64,000 nucleotides of DNA, taken from contig VENI01000002.1 of NCBI GenBank assembly GCA_009711615.1, positions 124,001-188,000 of the forward strand, in the 5' to 3' direction. The translations under genes and the position numbers were made by a program. Below, piece after piece: positions 8,560 to 16,717 of the stretch (its first letter is position 1; every line of letters begins with the position of its first letter). Origin of the DNA: Bacillota bacterium. GTDB taxonomy: Bacteria > Bacillota > Desulfotomaculia > Desulfotomaculales > Desulfohalotomaculaceae. Under the pieces are notes generated by a model that did no database searches, had not been told where the DNA came from, and saw only the letters and a program-made list of their open reading frames with translations.

Positions 8560-9204
8560 ATGTTTATAGATAGAAAAGATGCAGGAATTAAACTCTCATT
8601 AAAACTTGAAAAGTTCAGAAATGATGATTCTATCATTCTGGCCATTCCAAGGGGAGGTATCGTAACAGCATATCAAACAATTAAAGAATATAAATTTAAA
8701 TGGGACTTAATTATCCCAAGAAAAATCGGTTCCCCTCAAAATAAAGAAGTGGCCATAGGCGCTGTAACATCAGATGGAATATATTTATTAAATGAAGAAT
8801 ATGTAGCCACGCTAAATATATCTCAGGAATATATAGAGAATGAAGCATTTGAGCAAGTGGATGAAATTAAAAGAAGGCTGAAAAAATACAAAGGAAATGA
8901 GAAATTCCCTGAAGTAAAGGATAAAACAGTAATTATTATTGACGATGGCATTGCTACTGGTTTTACAATACTTGCTGCAATAAAGTCTGTAAAAGAACAC
9001 GGTGCAAAAAAAATCGTCTTAGCTGTACCAGTAGCACCCCGTGATACAATTAGTCACTTAGAAGCATTTGTAGATGAAGTTATCTGTCTCTTAATACCTG
9101 ATCAGTTTTATGCTGTGGGATCATACTATGAAAATTTTGAACAAACGACCGATGAAGAGGTTATTAATATGGCTAATGAACTACAGAAAAAGTATTCCCT
9201 TTAA
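8560..9204 (+). CDS. Phosphoribosyltransferase-domain protein
   Basis: 214 residues with the type I phosphoribosyltransferase fold. The PRPP loop is VIIIDDGIATGFTILAAI near 128-145. The N-terminal part IILAIPRGGIVTAYQ and WDLIIPRKIGSPQNKEVAIGAV matches the family of stand-alone domains often annotated as hypothetical phosphoribosyltransferases. The nucleobase or other acceptor is not known for this branch. The start is the ATG at 8560 after AGAGGTGATATTA. It is monocistronic, with convergent neighbours and a shared hairpin beyond its end. Confidence 0.85.
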   Translation: MFIDRKDAGIKLSLKLEKFRNDDSIILAIPRGGIVTAYQTIKEYKFKWDLIIPRKIGSPQNKEVAIGAVTSDGIYLLNEEYVATLNISQEYIENEAFEQVDEIKRRLKKYKGNEKFPEVKDKTVIIIDDGIATGFTILAAIKSVKEHGAKKIVLAVPVAPRDTISHLEAFVDEVICLLIPDQFYAVGSYYENFEQTTDEEVINMANELQKKYSL

Positions 9205-9220
9205 TTTAAATTTTTCAATA

Positions 9221-9244
9221 AAAAAACCGGCGCCTTTGCACCGG
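9221..9244 (-). terminator. Rho-independent terminator
   Basis: On the minus strand CCGGTGC-AAAG-GCGCCGG (one G-U pair) is followed by seven T. It lies just past the stop of the 118-residue gene. Confidence 0.8.
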
Positions 9245-9251
9245 AAATTTA

Positions 9252-9608
9252 CTACCTACCTTCCCCCTTGACAGGCAGTAAATTCTGCCACATATTTTCT
9301 AAGTATTTGTTATTCTTTTGTATTGGTTCAATTATTGTTTCCTTCTCCCCATCCTTTTTCCAGTATTTCTTATCCCCGTTCACCTCTAAATATGCTTCAT
9401 GCAGGTCTTTACCATTGGAATCAAACTCCCGAACGGCATAAAATTTCATAGTTGAAGTTTGAAAGTTCTCCTCGCTTACATTCTTAAAATCTAAATTATT
9501 TTGTTCAACAATACCTTTTAATAAATGTTCAAAATTAGTAACCATTTTTGTATGGAATATTTCTACTATCTCTTCGATTTCCTGAATTTTAATCCACCTA
9601 TCATCCAT
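9252..9608 (-). CDS. Hypothetical protein, 118 residues
   Basis: Acidic N-terminal helix (IQEIEEIVEIFHTKM), then an apparently beta-rich middle with AYLEVNGDKKYWKKDGEKE. No signal peptide, membrane segment or Cys. ATG start after GGGGAGGGGTTTTCT. A terminator follows. I do not recognise the family, and its neighbours, both on the opposite strand, give no clue. Confidence 0.65.
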   Translation of the reverse strand: MDDRWIKIQEIEEIVEIFHTKMVTNFEHLLKGIVEQNNLDFKNVSEENFQTSTMKFYAVREFDSNGKDLHEAYLEVNGDKKYWKKDGEKETIIEPIQKNNKYLENMWQNLLPVKGEGR

Positions 9609-9745
9609 AGAAAACCCCTCCCCTCTTTTATAGTAAATTATTCTACTAATGGCTAAACTGTGCTTTTAAAACCCAATGATTTAATTACCAATTCTTAAAT
9701 ATATGCATAAGATATATCAATTCAAAGTCTAAGGGGGAAAATCTA

Positions 9746-11506
9746 ATGAAGAGTTACATACCTGAGGGAATGCTGGAAAAACAATATCATTGGGAGCAAG
9801 TAAATTACCAGCTTTATCAGCATCTGCAAAGTATTAACCCTTACTTACAATTAGATAATATCATTTTAGAAATGGTTAAGAAGCAAGAATTACAGTTAAA
9901 TATACTATGCCACATAGCTGAACAATATGGCATTGGTGTTAAGAAAGAATATATTCAGACTCAATACTACCCGGAAATATTTAATACTATTGATGAATTA
10001 CATGACAGGGAGCTCCAATTGCTTCAGGAATATCTCAGTTATTACTCTTATTTTTTGACCTCAGACAAACAATTAAATTCTTACCTTATTCGATTAATCA
10101 ATTATCAAAACTTGCAGGTTAATAGACTTATAGAAATGAAAGATACCATTTTCAAATTAGAGGATGGTAACAAATATAGTTCAGAATTAATTAAATACAC
10201 TAGTTATTTACTGGAAAAGGGATATTATTTAGAAAAAGTAGTTGATGATTTAACTTTTCCTACCGATGTATCTTTTGATAATATGGGTAACATTTATGTT
10301 GTTGAGGCAGGCTTTGCCTATGGTACTGAGCCTAGAGAAGGGCAAATATTACAGATAAATCGTGACGGACAAAAAACTAGAATAGCTGGTGGATTCGATG
10401 GGCCTGTAACCAGCATTTACTGGTATCGTGATCATTTCTATGTGGCGGAGGGTGCCAGAGGTGGTAACCCTGGTATTGGTTGCGGACAAATAACAAAAGT
10501 AAGTATGGATGGAAAAAGAACCGTACTTATTTCAGGGCTTAAGTCATGCGGTGACCATTTTACCGGAGAAGTGATAGTTGGTCCAGATGAAAAATTGTAT
10601 TTTACAGTGGGAACAGCAACCAACTCAGCTGTGGTAGGTTTGGATAATATACCATGGTTAAAGAAACATCCATATTTCCATGACACTCCTGCCAGAGACC
10701 TAACTTTAAGAGGTAATAATTTTATATCTACAAACCCACTAACAGATGGAGTAGATATTGCCGTCACAGGTGCTTATAAACCTTTTGGTGTGCCCAGTTA
10801 TGATGGTGAGATAATTAAAGGTAGCATATTATCAAACGGTGTTATCTACTGTAGTGAACTTGATGGTAGTAATTTAAGTATTATAGCAGATGGTTTCAGA
10901 AATCCTTTTGGTTTAAAATTCTCTCCCTTTAACGGCAGGTTATATGCAACTGATAACGGCGCTGATCCAAGGGGCAATCGCCCTATTCAGCACGATTGGG
11001 ATAATTTCTGGGAAATACAACCTGGCTGGTATGGTTGGCCAGACTTTTTCAGTGGTCTACCTTCTACACTCCCCCACTTTCATGTTGAGGATAAGGTAAA
11101 GCCTACGTTTTTATTAAAACATCATCCAACATTGATAGGGCAACCACTTACCCGATTTAAACGCCATACTTCATCCAATAAATTTGATTTCTCCACTAGT
11201 CAGTCATTTGGACATATTGGTGAGATATTTGTTGCTCAAATTGGGGATATGGACTGGGGGCATCACCAAGAAAATTATGGTTTCAAAGTAGTAAGAGCCA
11301 ATATTGAGTCCGGCCAAATTCGAAATTTCCTTGTCAATCCTGATGCTGAAAAAAACAAGTTGGGTCCAATAAGACCTGTAACTGCAAAATTCAACCCTAC
11401 TGGTGATATGTTATATGTTGTAGACTTCGGTATATTAGGCAGTGTAGATAAAGGTTTGAACCCAGAACCTAAGACAGGAACTTTGTGGCGAGTAGTTAGG
11501 AGTTAA
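9746..11506 (+). CDS. Sugar-dehydrogenase-like beta-propeller with helical N-terminal domain
   Basis: 586 residues in two parts. Residues 1-165 are helical and ferritin-like in look, with repeated KKQELQLN and HDRELQLLQEYL stretches, but without a clear two-ExxH iron site. Residues 170-586 resemble PQQ-dependent glucose/sorbosone dehydrogenases and NHL propellers: DLTFPTDVSFDNMGNIYVVE, FRNPFGLKFSPFNGRLYATD, PGWYGWPDFFSG and a final DMLYVVDFG. Relatives are usually secreted, but here there is no signal peptide, so it should be cytoplasmic or sit on a spore surface. Whether PQQ is bound cannot be judged by eye. ATG start after AAGGGGGAAAATCTA. A membrane protein gene follows after 5 bases and is probably co-transcribed. 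Confidence 0.75.
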   Translation: MKSYIPEGMLEKQYHWEQVNYQLYQHLQSINPYLQLDNIILEMVKKQELQLNILCHIAEQYGIGVKKEYIQTQYYPEIFNTIDELHDRELQLLQEYLSYYSYFLTSDKQLNSYLIRLINYQNLQVNRLIEMKDTIFKLEDGNKYSSELIKYTSYLLEKGYYLEKVVDDLTFPTDVSFDNMGNIYVVEAGFAYGTEPREGQILQINRDGQKTRIAGGFDGPVTSIYWYRDHFYVAEGARGGNPGIGCGQITKVSMDGKRTVLISGLKSCGDHFTGEVIVGPDEKLYFTVGTATNSAVVGLDNIPWLKKHPYFHDTPARDLTLRGNNFISTNPLTDGVDIAVTGAYKPFGVPSYDGEIIKGSILSNGVIYCSELDGSNLSIIADGFRNPFGLKFSPFNGRLYATDNGADPRGNRPIQHDWDNFWEIQPGWYGWPDFFSGLPSTLPHFHVEDKVKPTFLLKHHPTLIGQPLTRFKRHTSSNKFDFSTSQSFGHIGEIFVAQIGDMDWGHHQENYGFKVVRANIESGQIRNFLVNPDAEKNKLGPIRPVTAKFNPTGDMLYVVDFGILGSVDKGLNPEPKTGTLWRVVRS

Positions 11507-11511
11507 TAAAA

Positions 11512-12090
11512 ATGAAAGTAATTTTTAAATATTGGTTTGGTCGAATGTCTAAGGATACAACGATTTACTCTAATTATTTTAATTCATTTAATAAAACTAA
11601 AGTAATTATTTTTTCCGCACAGCTTAGTGTAATTGCTGCAATTTTACAGTCCGCCGGTGGTTTAATGCCAGGTGTAGGTTATTTGATTAGTCCATTGACA
11701 ACTTTGCCAATAGTATTAGCATCTTTAATATCTGCTCGAACTGGAATACTGACATACTTAACAACCTTCTTTTTACTTGTGGTGCTCCAGCCCAGTGAAA
11801 CAACTATATTTCCCTTTACAACTGGAATGCTAGGCTTGGCTCTAGGAACAACTTTAACTAGCTATAATAAATTCTCTTCTGTATTAATTTCTTCGGTTGT
11901 CTTATTAACTGGAATATCTGTATTGTTATACATTCTTCAGTTCCCTGTTTTAGGACCGATGGCTTCTTCAACCTTTAATTATAATGTTGTGGTATTTATT
12001 GGCATATTCAGTTTTGTCTATGCTTGGTTTTGGTTAGAAATAAGTTTATTTGTCTTAAGGAAAATAAATAGTGTAATAATCCATAGCTAA
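11512..12090 (+). CDS. Polytopic membrane protein, unknown function
   Basis: 192 residues with about five hydrophobic segments (roughly 30-50, 58-80, 85-110, 122-145, 155-182), including LMPGVGYLISPLTTLPIVLA. The layout resembles small S-component or DUF2232-like membrane proteins, but no family motif can be claimed. Its ribosome site TAGGAG overlaps the stop of the propeller gene, so the two are translationally linked. It may anchor or serve the propeller protein; that is a guess from gene order. Confidence 0.65.
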   Translation: MKVIFKYWFGRMSKDTTIYSNYFNSFNKTKVIIFSAQLSVIAAILQSAGGLMPGVGYLISPLTTLPIVLASLISARTGILTYLTTFFLLVVLQPSETTIFPFTTGMLGLALGTTLTSYNKFSSVLISSVVLLTGISVLLYILQFPVLGPMASSTFNYNVVVFIGIFSFVYAWFWLEISLFVLRKINSVIIHS

Positions 12091-12101
12091 TCTTCAACCA
12101 C

Positions 12102-12143
12102 AAGAAAAGAGATCTGAGCTTTTTACCCAGATCTCTTTTTCTT
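12102..12143. terminator. Bidirectional terminator
   Basis: AGAAAAGAGATCTG and CAGATCTCTTTTTCT form a long stem between convergent genes. It serves the membrane protein gene and the selenoprotein gene that ends at 12150. Confidence 0.85.
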
Positions 12144-12149
12144 AACAGC

Positions 12150-13103
12150 TTATTTTTCCATCGGTAATGATGGGTCTGCTGCCCACTCATAAATAGATCC
12201 CTCGTAGTTTCTAACTTTCTCAAAGCCAACGGCTCTGAGGATCGTGCTCATATAGCCCGATCTTATACCCATAGTTCAGTAAACTACAAAGTCATCTTCG
12301 GGGGTTATCCCTACATCAGCCATTATCTTCTTAATTTTTTCCGGTGATTTTGGAGTTGCATTTTCATTTAGCAGTGATGACCACAAAAGATGCTTTGCTC
12401 CTTTTATGTGTCCACCTCTTGCTTCACCTGCATTTTGGCTACCCTGATATTCCTTTTCCGTTCTAGCGTCGATAATTACTATCTGATCAAGGCTTTTAGA
12501 AATATATTCCTTTTTTGCTCTGTAACTTTCATCAAAATCTTTGAGAACAAGACCTGTAGTTGGCGTAGGTTCTGGTGCTTGGTCTTTGGTAGTTTCATAC
12601 CCCAGTTCTTTCCAATACGGATTTCCTCCATATAGGAGCTTAACATTATCGAGTCCGGCCATTCTAAGCTGCCATACGTTTCTGCCATCAGAACCTGGGC
12701 CAGGAAGTACATTTGAAGTAAATACTACAAGCTTGTCATTAGTTACCCCATATGATTCAAGTCTTTTAGTAAGCTCATCCTTTTCCAGAGTTGTTCCCCA
12801 CAAAGGGTCCCCTGGTTTTCCTACTACTTTGGAAAACCCATGGAAACCAACTCCTATTGCTCCAGGAATATGTCCCTTTCGGTATACATTGGATTTGCTG
12901 GTATCAAATAAGACTAAATTGGGATCTCCCAGTTTTTCTTTTAGCTCCTGGGGGGTTATAAATATATCACCATTCTTGTAGACTGAAAGATCCGGTGGTT
13001 CAGACTGGGCTGAATTTGTATTTTTTTCATTCGAGCATGCACTTAATAATAGCATTGAAACTAATAAAAGTATTAGTATGCCAAAAAGATTCTTTCTAAA
13101 CAC
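12150..13103 (-). CDS. Two-domain rhodanese lipoprotein with in-frame UGA, probable selenoprotein
   Basis: Sulfurtransferase-like lipoprotein, 317 residues if the TGA at 12276-12278 is read as Sec276. The signal peptide ends in the lipobox LSAC (Cys23). Two rhodanese domains follow (about 38-165 and 175-317); the first has TSN where a catalytic Cys would be expected. The second has the normal IVIIDARTEKEYQG and RGGHIKGAKHL. Conventional reading stops after EDDFVVY, exactly before the active-site loop. Reading through gives U-TMGIRSGYMSTILRAVGF, then NYEGSIYEWAADPSLPMEK to a TAA at 12150, a full rhodanese C-terminus with U at the catalytic Cys position. The alternative is a Cys-to-stop mutation or sequencing error. 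Neighbours: a TVP38 protein 47 bases upstream, then the ArsS cluster. Confidence 0.85.
12240..12262 (-). promoter_or_regulatory. Candidate bacterial SECIS hairpin
   Basis: Begins 13 nt after the UGA. On the minus strand GATCG and CGATC pair, a g/a mismatch follows, then GCT and AGC pair around the loop ATATG. Position and size fit bacterial SECIS elements, which need a short stem-loop within about 40 nt downstream of the UGA. Confidence 0.65.
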
Positions 13104-13150
13104 TTGTTCTCCCTCACAATCTAAGTATTTTAATAATCAAAGTAATAATC

Positions 13151-13825
13151 TTAGTTGCTATCTATAATCTCCTTTCCCTCTTCTTTTTTATCTTTAAAAA
13201 CTTGTTTGATCAGCACTAATAATGCGCTTAAAGCAAATAATATTAATAAACCCATTACAAATGTCTTAGTAGTACCGGTAAGCATGCCTCCAACATAGGA
13301 ATAAACAATTGTTGCTGGCAACTGGCCAATACCTGTGGCAATAAAAAATGGCCAAAACCTCATCGCTGTTAATCCAGCTCCATAACTAACGATATCGAAT
13401 GAGACAAACGGCAACAGCCGAGCAATTAAAATGGCATACTTTCCATAAAGTTCAAAGAATTTATCAACTTTCTCTAAAGCAGTCCTCGAAGTAAGTTTTT
13501 CTACAAATTCTCTTCCTAAGAACCGTGCAATATAAAAACACAATGCAGCACCGGCCATTGCACTGGACCAAGAAAGAATTGCACCCTTTACCCAGCCAAA
13601 CAAACCTGCATTAGCAAAGGTAATAATAAATGCCGGCAGGGGTGCAGCTATGGACTGAAAAATCATTAGAAAAAATGAAGCAACAGGAGCCCAAATGCCA
13701 AATCCTAAAATGTACCCTCTTGCCAAATCAACATCAACATTACCGAGAATGAAAAAAGCTTGGTTTACATTAATCTTTATTATTGGTATAAAGTAATATA
13801 AAGCAAAGGCCAAGCATAGTATCAA
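13151..13825 (-). CDS. TVP38/TMEM64 (VTT domain) membrane protein
   Basis: At least 224 residues, with five to six membrane segments. The VTT/SNARE-associated core is recognisable: PLPAFIITFANAGLFG, GAILSWSSAMAGAALCFYIA, LGREFVE, ILIARLLPFVSFDIVSYGAGL and GIGQLPATIVYSYVG. The superfamily includes DedA and TVP38 proteins linked to lipid or ion handling; the cargo is unknown. The TTG at 13825 has no ribosome site. The frame stays open to 13867, and a GGAAGGG site at 13877-13871 is 9 bases before an ATC at 13861, which would add a basic N-terminus (RNIFTGYKSK). The true start may therefore be a non-AUG codon. It lies between arsS and the selenoprotein gene. Confidence 0.85.
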   Translation of the reverse strand: MILCLAFALYYFIPIIKINVNQAFFILGNVDVDLARGYILGFGIWAPVASFFLMIFQSIAAPLPAFIITFANAGLFGWVKGAILSWSSAMAGAALCFYIARFLGREFVEKLTSRTALEKVDKFFELYGKYAILIARLLPFVSFDIVSYGAGLTAMRFWPFFIATGIGQLPATIVYSYVGGMLTGTTKTFVMGLLILFALSALLVLIKQVFKDKKEEGKEIIDSN

Positions 13826-13895
13826 TACTTTACTTTTGTAACCTGTAAAAATGTTTCTGATGGCTATTCACCCTTCCAATCTAATTTACACATCC

Positions 13896-14924
13896 TTACG
13901 CGGTTGCCCCACCGCAGCTTGAACCAGCCCCAGCGGTACAGGCATAACAATGATTATGTAGTTCAATGTGTCGCTGTTGCAAGGCCGCTAAATCAAACTC
14001 TCGGATGTGTCCGGGTTGGCAATTAAGCCCTAGCATTTGGTTAAAGTCACAATCATATAATTGCCCTTCCCAGCCTACGGAAATCATATCTCGGCACATC
14101 ACTCGATCAGCCGCAAGCGGATTAAACGCTCCAGCCAATTTGTCCATATACCGGGGTAAATTACCGGATTGATGTAGAAAGGTTAAAAAGCGCCCTACTG
14201 GGACATTGGTGATAGTTAAAAGGTTATTAAAAACTATCCCATGACGGTCTCGTAGTTCTTTGCGAAAGTCAGCTTCTATGGAGTGCTGAGCTGGTGGCAA
14301 AAATGCACCACCAGGATTGTAAACTAAATTAAGTTTTAAAGGACTCTGTTTCTGGCTGTAACCTAGATTGTTTAAATCCCGCAGAATCTGAATAGAAGTT
14401 TCAAAAACCCCCTGCCCCCGTTGTTTGTCTGTATCTTTATCCCGGTAGTAAGGTAGTGAAGAAACCAACTCAACGTTGTGCCGGGCATATAATTCCATTA
14501 AATGGGTATATTCCGGTTGACTTAAAACAGTTAAGTTGGTACGTACCATCACCCTGCGTCTAAGCTTGTTGGCTTCTTCAATAAACCATGGCAGATGTGG
14601 GTTTAATTCTGGGGCACCGCCGGTGATATCCAAAGTTGTAATATCAGTATCAGCCAATACCCTAAGACACTGAGCCATAGTTTCCAGGTTCATTGATTCT
14701 GTTCGGTGAGGTCCAGCATTTACATGGCAGTGTTTACAGTACATATTACAAACTTTACCAACATTTGTTTGCATGATCTTGATGTCTTTACTCTTTAATG
14801 GGTAAAGATTAGTTTCTTTAATTTTTTCTACAAAGGGGGTTATGTTATTAACTCTTTCCAAATGGGTTAATTGAAGTTCCTGATCATTTTCGGAAACTTT
14901 GGCTATTACTGAACTCTGATTCAT
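13896..14924 (-). CDS. arsS: Arsenosugar-biosynthesis-type radical SAM protein ArsS
   Basis: 342 residues. Radical SAM enzyme with the cluster motif C59-x3-C63-x2-C66 (KVCNMYCKHC), TLDITGGAPELNPHL as the SAM-binding GGxPE region, and a DUF3641-type C-terminus ending HCYACTAGAGSSCGGATA (Cys326, 329, 337). In cyanobacteria ArsS makes a 5'-deoxyadenosyl-arsenical en route to arsenosugars. Some family members carry Sec in the C-terminal motif; here all are Cys and the gene ends in TAA. ATG start, with a modest AAAGGAG site. It is 17 bases downstream of the peroxidase-like gene in one minus-strand unit. No arsenic methyltransferase is nearby, so the real substrate is open. Confidence 0.88.
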   Translation of the reverse strand: MNQSSVIAKVSENDQELQLTHLERVNNITPFVEKIKETNLYPLKSKDIKIMQTNVGKVCNMYCKHCHVNAGPHRTESMNLETMAQCLRVLADTDITTLDITGGAPELNPHLPWFIEEANKLRRRVMVRTNLTVLSQPEYTHLMELYARHNVELVSSLPYYRDKDTDKQRGQGVFETSIQILRDLNNLGYSQKQSPLKLNLVYNPGGAFLPPAQHSIEADFRKELRDRHGIVFNNLLTITNVPVGRFLTFLHQSGNLPRYMDKLAGAFNPLAADRVMCRDMISVGWEGQLYDCDFNQMLGLNCQPGHIREFDLAALQQRHIELHNHCYACTAGAGSSCGGATA

Positions 14925-14941
14925 TGATATACTCCTTTAAG

Positions 14942-15274
14942 TTAAAACCCCAATTTTTTAATGATATTTTTCATTTGAACACCGTGGACCAATGTGGCCC
15001 CTCCCCGAATGGCTGATGCCACGTGGATTGCTTCTGTCATTTGTTCCTCATTAACTCCCTTTTCCAGTGAATCCTCAGTATAGGCCTCAATGCAGTATGG
15101 ACACTGTACTACATGGGCTACAGCCAGGGCTATTAAGGCTTTCTCCCTACTGGTTAGGGCACCGTCCTTAAATACCTCTCCATAATAGCTCATAAATTTT
15201 TTCCACAGTTCCGGTGATTCTTCTCCAACAGTAGCAAATTTGGCTAGATCGGCGGGGTTATAATATGTTTCCAT
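14942..15274 (-). CDS. Arsenosugar-cluster peroxidase-like protein (AhpD/CMD fold)
   Basis: 110 residues of the carboxymuconolactone decarboxylase/AhpD fold: EKALIALAVAHVVQCPYCIE with redox Cys58 and Cys61, then the helix VNEEQMTEAIHVASAIRGGA. This subgroup is known by family annotation as the peroxidase-like companion of ArsS. The start is METYYNPAD at 15274 after AAAGGATGAATAAA, one base after the stop of the upstream glycosyltransferase gene, so coupling is likely. A longer ORF from a TTG at 15292 overlaps that stop. Confidence 0.85.
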   Translation of the reverse strand: METYYNPADLAKFATVGEESPELWKKFMSYYGEVFKDGALTSREKALIALAVAHVVQCPYCIEAYTEDSLEKGVNEEQMTEAIHVASAIRGGATLVHGVQMKNIIKKLGF

Positions 15275-15275
15275 T

Positions 15276-15959
15276 TTATTCATCCTTTCCAACTAATTTA
15301 TTTTTGGCTAAAAAGTTCGCCGTTCTTTGGGGAAACCAATCAGCCCTTATTTTCCCTTTAGTTAAAGTCCTTTTTAAATTCAATAAGTCTATAGGCCAAT
15401 CTATATCTTCAAGGGGTGGCAGTAAACTGTATTGCAGGTTAATATCTTTACAAATGGTTTCTGTCTGCTGTAATACTTGGCTAGTTCCCCAACTGATTCC
15501 CTTAAAGATCCTACTTTCAGGGCAAGACAATCCGACCATATAATAGCCGCCATCCATTGTAGGACCAAAAACTATGGGTTTATTCTTTAGCCTTAGTAAG
15601 GCTTGCACCAAATAGTCTGGTGGCAAGGTAGGGCTATCTGTGCCAGTAATCAACACCCTACTAAAACCCTGTTCAAATAATTTCTTGGCCACAGAAAACA
15701 TGCGTACTCCTAAATCTCCGGCAGGCTGATTAATCTTATTTATCTCTCCAAACTTTGTCTCCATTTCGTCGGCCTGATCCTGAGGAGTTATCGCTAAAAA
15801 AACAGAAAGCCCCTTTATTTGATGAGCCTTGTCCAAAATGTCCCCCAGAAATGCCCACTGTAATTCTTCTCGCTGGCCAGAGGTTAATAAAGTCGCTAGA
15901 CGACTTTTACCACCAGAGGAAGGCACCTTCGCCATGATAGCCAAGGCAGTTTTTTCCAT
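15276..15959 (-). CDS. TIGR04282/DUF2064-type glycosyltransferase
   Basis: 227 residues of the CofC/MobA-like nucleotidyltransferase-glycosyltransferase fold. Visible landmarks: MAKVPSSGGKSRLA at residues 9-22 (the sugar-nucleotide loop), LITGTDSPTLPPDYL near 103-117, GPTMDGGYYMVGL near 130-142 and ISWGTSQVLQQT. This family is annotated in arsenosugar clusters beside ArsS, where it is thought to handle a sugar intermediate. ATG start after AAGGAGTGAGGAA. First gene of the minus-strand unit; the TIGR04283-type gene diverges from it 68 bases away. Confidence 0.85.
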   Translation of the reverse strand: MEKTALAIMAKVPSSGGKSRLATLLTSGQREELQWAFLGDILDKAHQIKGLSVFLAITPQDQADEMETKFGEINKINQPAGDLGVRMFSVAKKLFEQGFSRVLITGTDSPTLPPDYLVQALLRLKNKPIVFGPTMDGGYYMVGLSCPESRIFKGISWGTSQVLQQTETICKDINLQYSLLPPLEDIDWPIDLLNLKRTLTKGKIRADWFPQRTANFLAKNKLVGKDE

Positions 15960-16027
15960 TTCCTCACTCCTTGCTAAATTAAAAGTTAGAGCAGGATAAT
16001 AACGTTTAATAAAGAAAAAAATAACTT

Positions 16028-16717
16028 ATGTTAAATTCAAAGCCTACAATTAGTGTTATTATTCCTACTTATAACGAAGCAAGAACCATAACTGGTACTT
16101 TAGACCATCTGCAATCCCTAAATGAAAAACTAGAAATCATTGTGGTGGATGGAGGTAGTACCGACGCTACTGTTCAACTGGCTGCATCTGCTAAAGTAGT
16201 AACTGCTCCAAGAGGCCGATCTTCCCAAATGAACGCTGGCGCGAAGCAGGCACAGGGTGACATTTTTCTGTTTCTTCATAGCGATACGCAACTGCCTCTA
16301 ACTGCCCTGGGACAACTCCATAAAATTTATAAAAACAATGAGATTGTTGGCGGTGCCTTTAGGGTTAAGATTGATCATGCCGGACCATTTTTTAAACTTG
16401 TTTCCCTAGGCTCCAATCTTCGGGCCACCTTGACTGGCATTTATTTCGGTGACCAAGCTATTTTCGCCCGTCGGGAAGTTTTCCACCAGATTGGTGGTTT
16501 CCCGGATATTCCCCTGATGGAGGATTGGGAAATATCCAGAAGGCTGAATAAGGCGGGAAAAAGTGTGCTATTACCCGGTCCAGTGCTGACATCTGCCCGT
16601 CGTTGGCTAATAAACGGCAAATGGCAAACCACATGGCTAATGCACAAAATAAAAATTCTCTACCTCCTAGGAGTCAGCCCTAAGGATTTAAAAAGAATGT
16701 ATACTGATAGAAGATGA
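16028..16717 (+). CDS. TIGR04283-type glycosyltransferase family 2 protein
   Basis: 229 residues. GT-A fold: ISVIIPTYNEARTITGTLDH at the start, VVDGGSTDATVQLA, then FLHSDTQLP for the metal-binding region and PLMEDWEISRRLNKAGK for the catalytic loop. This subfamily pairs with TIGR04282 in arsenosugar clusters. The ATG at 16028 has no good ribosome site, and the 68-base divergent spacer is AT-rich. The last 30 bases overlap the convergent C_GCAxxG gene, which is unusual for two conserved genes and could produce antisense interference. Confidence 0.85.
   Translation: MLNSKPTISVIIPTYNEARTITGTLDHLQSLNEKLEIIVVDGGSTDATVQLAASAKVVTAPRGRSSQMNAGAKQAQGDIFLFLHSDTQLPLTALGQLHKIYKNNEIVGGAFRVKIDHAGPFFKLVSLGSNLRATLTGIYFGDQAIFARREVFHQIGGFPDIPLMEDWEISRRLNKAGKSVLLPGPVLTSARRWLINGKWQTTWLMHKIKILYLLGVSPKDLKRMYTDRR

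Noticed and set aside
12276-12278. Rhodanese gene as a simple truncated pseudogene ending at TGA
   Set aside because: The frame stays open for 41 well-conserved rhodanese codons to a TAA beside a terminator, and a hairpin lies just after the TGA. A random nonsense mutation would not be expected exactly at the catalytic Cys codon.
13896-13950. Selenocysteine in ArsS
   Set aside because: The C-terminal motif is SSCGG with TGC codons and the gene ends in TAA.
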